The position numbers were made by a program, and so were the translations under genes. The notes beneath the pieces were generated by a model, which was not told the origin of the DNA, made no database searches, and was given only the letters and a program-made list of their open reading frames with translations. Shown one piece after another: positions 14,158-16,507 of a DNA stretch of 16,507 nt (the stretch's first letter is position 1; every line of letters starts with the position of its first letter). The stretch is from Candidatus Stahliibacteriota bacterium (GTDB lineage Bacteria; Hydrothermota; Tepidihabitantia; SM23-42). The DNA lies in NCBI GenBank assembly GCA_030613445.1, contig JAUWLY010000020.1, positions 1 to 16,507 on the forward strand. Direction: 5' to 3'.

Positions 14158-14245
14158 CGTATGGGTGAATTATTGATACAGAGATACTGTTGATTATAAT
14201 TTTCTCACCGAGAATCATATGATCAGCAGTACAATGCCGCTTTGA

Positions 14246-14887
14246 TTATTCGACTCTTCTTCTTGTCCAGGTTACCCTGTAGTCTCCTGTTGTACTTACA
14301 ACGAGGTAATTCACGAGCTCGCCATAAGCTTTATCAGGATCATCTGCGTCAAATGAAAAGTATCTGCCACCAAAGATGGATACCCCGCCTATGTTTTCTG
14401 TAGCACTTGCAGATCTGTTCCAGACCGATGCACCCATTACTGTTTCGAACATTTCAACAGCCAGTGTTGCGTCGACATCAGCATTTACTCTCATGTCTAA
14501 ACCATATGTGATTGTGACATCTGGCCTGATATCGGATATCACTAGCTTACCTGTGAAAACTGTGCTGACTTCGTATTTTCCGCCAATAGCCTTGAATGCT
14601 GCTGCATCAAGCTTCTGACTGCCGATAGCCTTGAGGACCTCTTTTTTTGACCCCAACTTAATAATACGCACCATTCCCTGATCTTCACGGACAGCTTCCA
14701 TGAATCTTTCTGTTGTCAGTGCCCCGAGTTTGCCTTTGTTTGTACAATCAAAGGCAATTATTCCAATGACTTCATACTCTTTGAGATCAATTCTTGGCGG
14801 AATCATCACTTTGATCGTCTTGGGTCCACAATAAAGCGACATAATTATTGAGATCAATATTAGGCTAAAAATTATTGTACGTTTCAT
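14246..14887 (-). CDS. predicted exported lipoprotein, CsgG/LpoB-like
   Basis: Function not certain. The N-terminus KRTIIFSLILISIIMSLYC is a hydrophobic export signal ending at Cys20, followed by GPK; the lipobox is imperfect. The body (IPPRIDLKEYEVIGIIAFDCTNKGKLGALTTERFMEAV, then IIKLGSKKEVLKAIG and later GASVWNRSASATENIGG) resembles small lipoproteins of the CsgG/LpoB fold group. These start with a strand 'VAVLPF'-like segment and a helix leading to a 'LGS..EV.' block. This is a resemblance in layout rather than a firm family call. It is 213 residues, with ribosome site AAAGGAGAT shortly before the ATG and its own promoter at 14916-14943. It lies just downstream of the repeat protein on the same strand. 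Confidence 0.65.
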   Translation of the reverse strand: MKRTIIFSLILISIIMSLYCGPKTIKVMIPPRIDLKEYEVIGIIAFDCTNKGKLGALTTERFMEAVREDQGMVRIIKLGSKKEVLKAIGSQKLDAAAFKAIGGKYEVSTVFTGKLVISDIRPDVTITYGLDMRVNADVDATLAVEMFETVMGASVWNRSASATENIGGVSIFGGRYFSFDADDPDKAYGELVNYLVVSTTGDYRVTWTRRRVE

Positions 14888-14915
14888 CTAATATCTCCTT
14901 TCATTGACATATGTT

Positions 14916-14943
14916 AGTATAGAGTAGAGAGAAATTATGTCAA
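14916..14943 (-). promoter_or_regulatory. sigma70-type promoter of the lipoprotein gene
   Basis: On the minus strand: TTGACA (14943-14938), a 16-nt spacer, TATACT (14921-14916). The predicted leader of about 20 nt contains the AAAGGAGAT ribosome site. Confidence 0.8.
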
Positions 14944-14977
14944 GTGACCAGAGGCTGTGGGTTACAGTAATTGTTTT

Positions 14978-16042
14978 CTATCTAACTTTCACCACCTTTT
15001 GTGTAATCTTCCCATCAACCTCAATAAAATATATTCCTGGTTTCATATGTTGGGGTATCACAACCCGTCCTGTGATGTCAAAAACTTTGCAGTTTTTGCC
15101 TTTGGGTAATAGTAGAGGACCGCTAAGTATTGTAGCACCAAAATTATTCTTTTTAATAATCGTGTTTTTCTCTTTCACGCCAAGGTCCGGAAATAGACTG
15201 ACCACTGTAAAATCATAGTAGGTACTACCGCCATCACTGTATCCTGCAGCATAGATGTTACCATCAGCACCATAAACAATAGAATTAGCCGCATCAGCAC
15301 CATTCCATGGTCCATTATACCGGTACACCCAGTTGGTGCTACCGGCAGGTGTAAGGCTGATCACCGTGAAATCATCAGATGTACTGCTATTCCAACTACC
15401 TCCTGCAGCATAGATATTGCCGTCTGCTCCACAGACAAGAGATTTCGCTTCATCATAGTCATTCCCTGATCCATTATACCGGTACACCCAGTTGGTGCTA
15501 CCGGCAGGTGTAAGGCTGATCACCGTGAAATCCTCAAATGTACCATTGCCATAGCTATATCCTGCAGCATAGATGTTTTCGTCAGCACCATAAACAATAG
15601 AATTAGCCTCATCATAATAACTGTTTGGTCCATTATACCGATACACCCAGTTGGTGCTACCGGCAGGTGTAATACTGATTACTGTGAAATCGAGAGATGA
15701 ACCAGTGTCAATACTGTAACCTGCGGCATAAATGTTGCCATCAGCACCATAAATAATGGAATTAGCCACATCATAATCATTTCCCGGTCCATTATATCGA
15801 TACACCCAGTTGGTATCGCCAGCAGGTGTAAGGCATATCACTGTGAAATCATAGTAGGTACTACCGCCATCACTGTATCCTGCAGCATAGATGTTACCAT
15901 CAGCACCATAAACAATGGAATTAGCCGCATCAACACCATTCCATGGTCCATCATACCGGTACACCCAGTTTTCTATTTGAGCAAGAAGCATGAGGGGCAA
16001 GAATATACCTATTAATACTTTCCACACTTTATTCTGTAACAT
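14978..16042 (-). CDS. secreted five-repeat beta-propeller-type (SBBP-like) protein with sorting domain
   Basis: A 354-residue exported protein with signal peptide VWKVLIGIFLPLMLLAQ. Five tandem repeats follow from Trp26, with an exact period of 53 residues (starts at 26, 79, 132, 185, 238). Each reads roughly WVYRYNGP...D.ANSIVYGADGNIYAAGYS.......DFTVISLTPAGSTN, and the fifth is cut short after DFTVVSLFPD. The 'NIY.AGYS' and 'DF.V..L.P.G...W...Y.G' features match SBBP-type beta-propeller repeats. Five repeats are fewer than a typical six- or seven-bladed propeller. The C-terminus (SGPLLLPKGKNCKVFDITGR...MKPGIYFIEVDGK) is the same module as in the three proteases. Ligand and function are unknown; export and surface display are the reasonable inference. 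The ribosome site GAGGAAAG abuts the ATG. Confidence 0.85.
   Translation of the reverse strand: MLQNKVWKVLIGIFLPLMLLAQIENWVYRYDGPWNGVDAANSIVYGADGNIYAAGYSDGGSTYYDFTVICLTPAGDTNWVYRYNGPGNDYDVANSIIYGADGNIYAAGYSIDTGSSLDFTVISITPAGSTNWVYRYNGPNSYYDEANSIVYGADENIYAAGYSYGNGTFEDFTVISLTPAGSTNWVYRYNGSGNDYDEAKSLVCGADGNIYAAGGSWNSSTSDDFTVISLTPAGSTNWVYRYNGPWNGADAANSIVYGADGNIYAAGYSDGGSTYYDFTVVSLFPDLGVKEKNTIIKKNNFGATILSGPLLLPKGKNCKVFDITGRVVIPQHMKPGIYFIEVDGKITQKVVKVR
15185..15967 (-). repeat. 159-bp coding tandem repeats, five units
   Basis: Units at 15967-15809, 15808-15650, 15649-15491, 15490-15332 and a partial unit from 15331. All are in frame with no length change. Unit 1 and unit 5 are far closer to each other (122 of 125 bases across 15846-15970 and 15210-15334) than to the units between them. 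Confidence 0.85.
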
Positions 16043-16105
16043 CTTTCCTCGTCTACATTTTCTAAATCCACAAAAGTTGTCAAATATCTAAATACTGATT
16101 AAGGA

Positions 16106-16133
16106 ATTATACAAAGGTATGATGTAATGTCAA
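16106..16133 (-). promoter_or_regulatory. consensus sigma70 promoter of the repeat-protein gene
   Basis: On the minus strand: TTGACA (16133-16128), a 16-nt spacer, TATAAT (16111-16106). The leader to ATG 16042 is about 56 nt, with no obvious structured element. Confidence 0.82.
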
Positions 16134-16178
16134 GATGAGGGAAAGAGCGTAGGGCGAAGTGAGTAATGCGTAGGATTA

Positions 16179-16206
16179 TTGACATATCAATTTTTTCCAT
16201 TATAAT
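16179..16206 (+). promoter_or_regulatory. consensus sigma70 promoter facing right
   Basis: TTGACA at 16179-16184, a 16-nt spacer, TATAAT at 16201-16206. It is divergent from the promoter at 16106-16133, with 45 bp between the two -35 boxes. The first credible gene downstream begins at 16405, giving a leader of about 190 nt that contains the AELGV remnant. Confidence 0.82.
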
Positions 16207-16212
16207 TCTTTC

Positions 16213-16374
16213 ACTAGCCCCTAATATCTAGGATCTAGTATCTGCAGTATTTGCCGAGATGCCTGTATTGAGCTTGTCGAAATAGCGGAATTGGGGGTAA
16301 GCGCGGGACTCTGGAACATCCCGAGTGTTGTTTCGAGGGGAAAATCCGATTTTAGCATTTTTGATAACTTCTGA
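16213..16374 (+). pseudogene. start-less frame with AELGVSAGLWN block, remnant paralogous to 11349-11459
   Basis: Open frame ending at TGA 16372-16374, with no ATG or GTG start upstream before an in-frame stop. The 11-codon block at 16285-16317 matches the one at 11379-11411. The flanking sequence diverges, apart from a partly similar AATGAGCT / ATTGAGCT stretch upstream. The TTGAGCTTGTCGAA just before the block resembles a common palindromic repeat. I do not recognise the parent protein. Confidence 0.4.
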
Positions 16375-16384
16375 AATTGCAACA

Positions 16385-16411
16385 ATGAAACGAAAGATAA
16401 TTTTATGGTAG
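16385..16411 (+). CDS. possible 8-codon upstream ORF overlapping the next start
   Basis: ATG 16385 to TAG 16409-16411 encodes MKRKIILW. Its stop overlaps the ATG at 16405 in another frame. Such overlaps can couple translation, but there is no clear ribosome site and this may be chance. Confidence 0.2.
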   Translation: MKRKIILW

Positions 16412-16507
16412 AGAAGTTTTTATTATTGGCTCTTTTTGGCATTGCGATGGCTTATGTAGAGGGCGTAGTTGTGGTTTATCTGCGTAAGGTGCTTGGAATT
16501 GTTGATT
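16405..16507 (+). CDS. integral membrane protein, N-terminal part only
   Basis: The first 34 codons run to the window edge: MVEKFLLLALFGIAMAYVEG, then VVVVYLRKVLGIVD. This is one long hydrophobic segment with a conserved-looking AYVE motif. It resembles the start of a conserved multi-spanning membrane protein of unknown function (recollection, not a search). The ribosome site is weak. The consensus promoter at 16179-16206 probably drives it through a long leader. Confidence 0.5.
   Translation, partial: MVEKFLLLALFGIAMAYVEGVVVVYLRKVLGIVD

Noticed and set aside
14125..14245. hicA toxin gene next to hicB
   Set aside because: No frame with HicA features on either strand here or in 13780-13905.
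15185..15967. Repeat array of non-coding type
   Set aside because: The 159-bp period is an exact multiple of three and all units encode the same propeller-like motif in one frame.

Overview
The window is moderately AT-rich bacterial DNA carrying ordinary housekeeping genes (pyrimidine and fatty acid synthesis) beside a block of secreted proteins. Four of these secreted proteins (three subtilases and a beta-propeller-type repeat protein) end in the same roughly 55-residue module, with a core like 'SGPL.LP...VFDITGR.V....PGIYFIE.D.K...K'. It resembles the C-terminal sorting domains common in Bacteroidota, Fibrobacterota and candidate division WOR-3 (Stahlbacteria). A WOR-3-like uncultured bacterium is my best guess. 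It rests on protein style only, not on a marker gene.

Layout. The minus strand from 3586 to 1 holds a secreted staphylococcal-nuclease-like protein, a repeat-bearing intergenic region, and a compact pyrR-pyrB-pyrC operon whose pyrC runs off the left edge. The plus strand from 3730 holds a fabF-fabK-like pair for fatty acid elongation. After a gene-free stretch (6144-6520), the plus strand carries three tandem, mosaic subtilisin-like proteases (6521-11127). Next come a gene-free stretch with small hairpins and a peptide-coding remnant, then a secreted VIT/VWA-domain protein (11488-13779). The minus strand then has a solitary HicB-type antitoxin, a lipoprotein-like gene and the repeat protein. 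The right edge holds the start of a membrane protein.

Main observation. The middle protease gene is interrupted by a single in-frame TGA at 8775-8777. In an ungapped alignment this codon sits exactly opposite a cysteine of the upstream paralogue. The frame stays open for another 267 codons that include the catalytic Ser. The TGA is followed at the right distance by a strong GC-rich stem-loop with G first in its apical loop, which fits the published description of bacterial SECIS elements. The gene is therefore a candidate secreted selenocysteine-containing subtilase, although a nonsense mutation is not excluded.

Second theme, transcription signals. Nine near-consensus sigma70-type promoters can be read by eye, and all nine have a spacer of exactly 16 nt between TTGACA-like and TATAAT-like boxes. 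Three of them (pyrR, the nuclease gene and hicB) place the -10 box only 5 to 8 nt before the ATG, so their mRNAs should be leaderless. For pyrR this leaves no room for the classical PyrR leader attenuator. No tRNA, rRNA, CRISPR array or intact transposase was seen.
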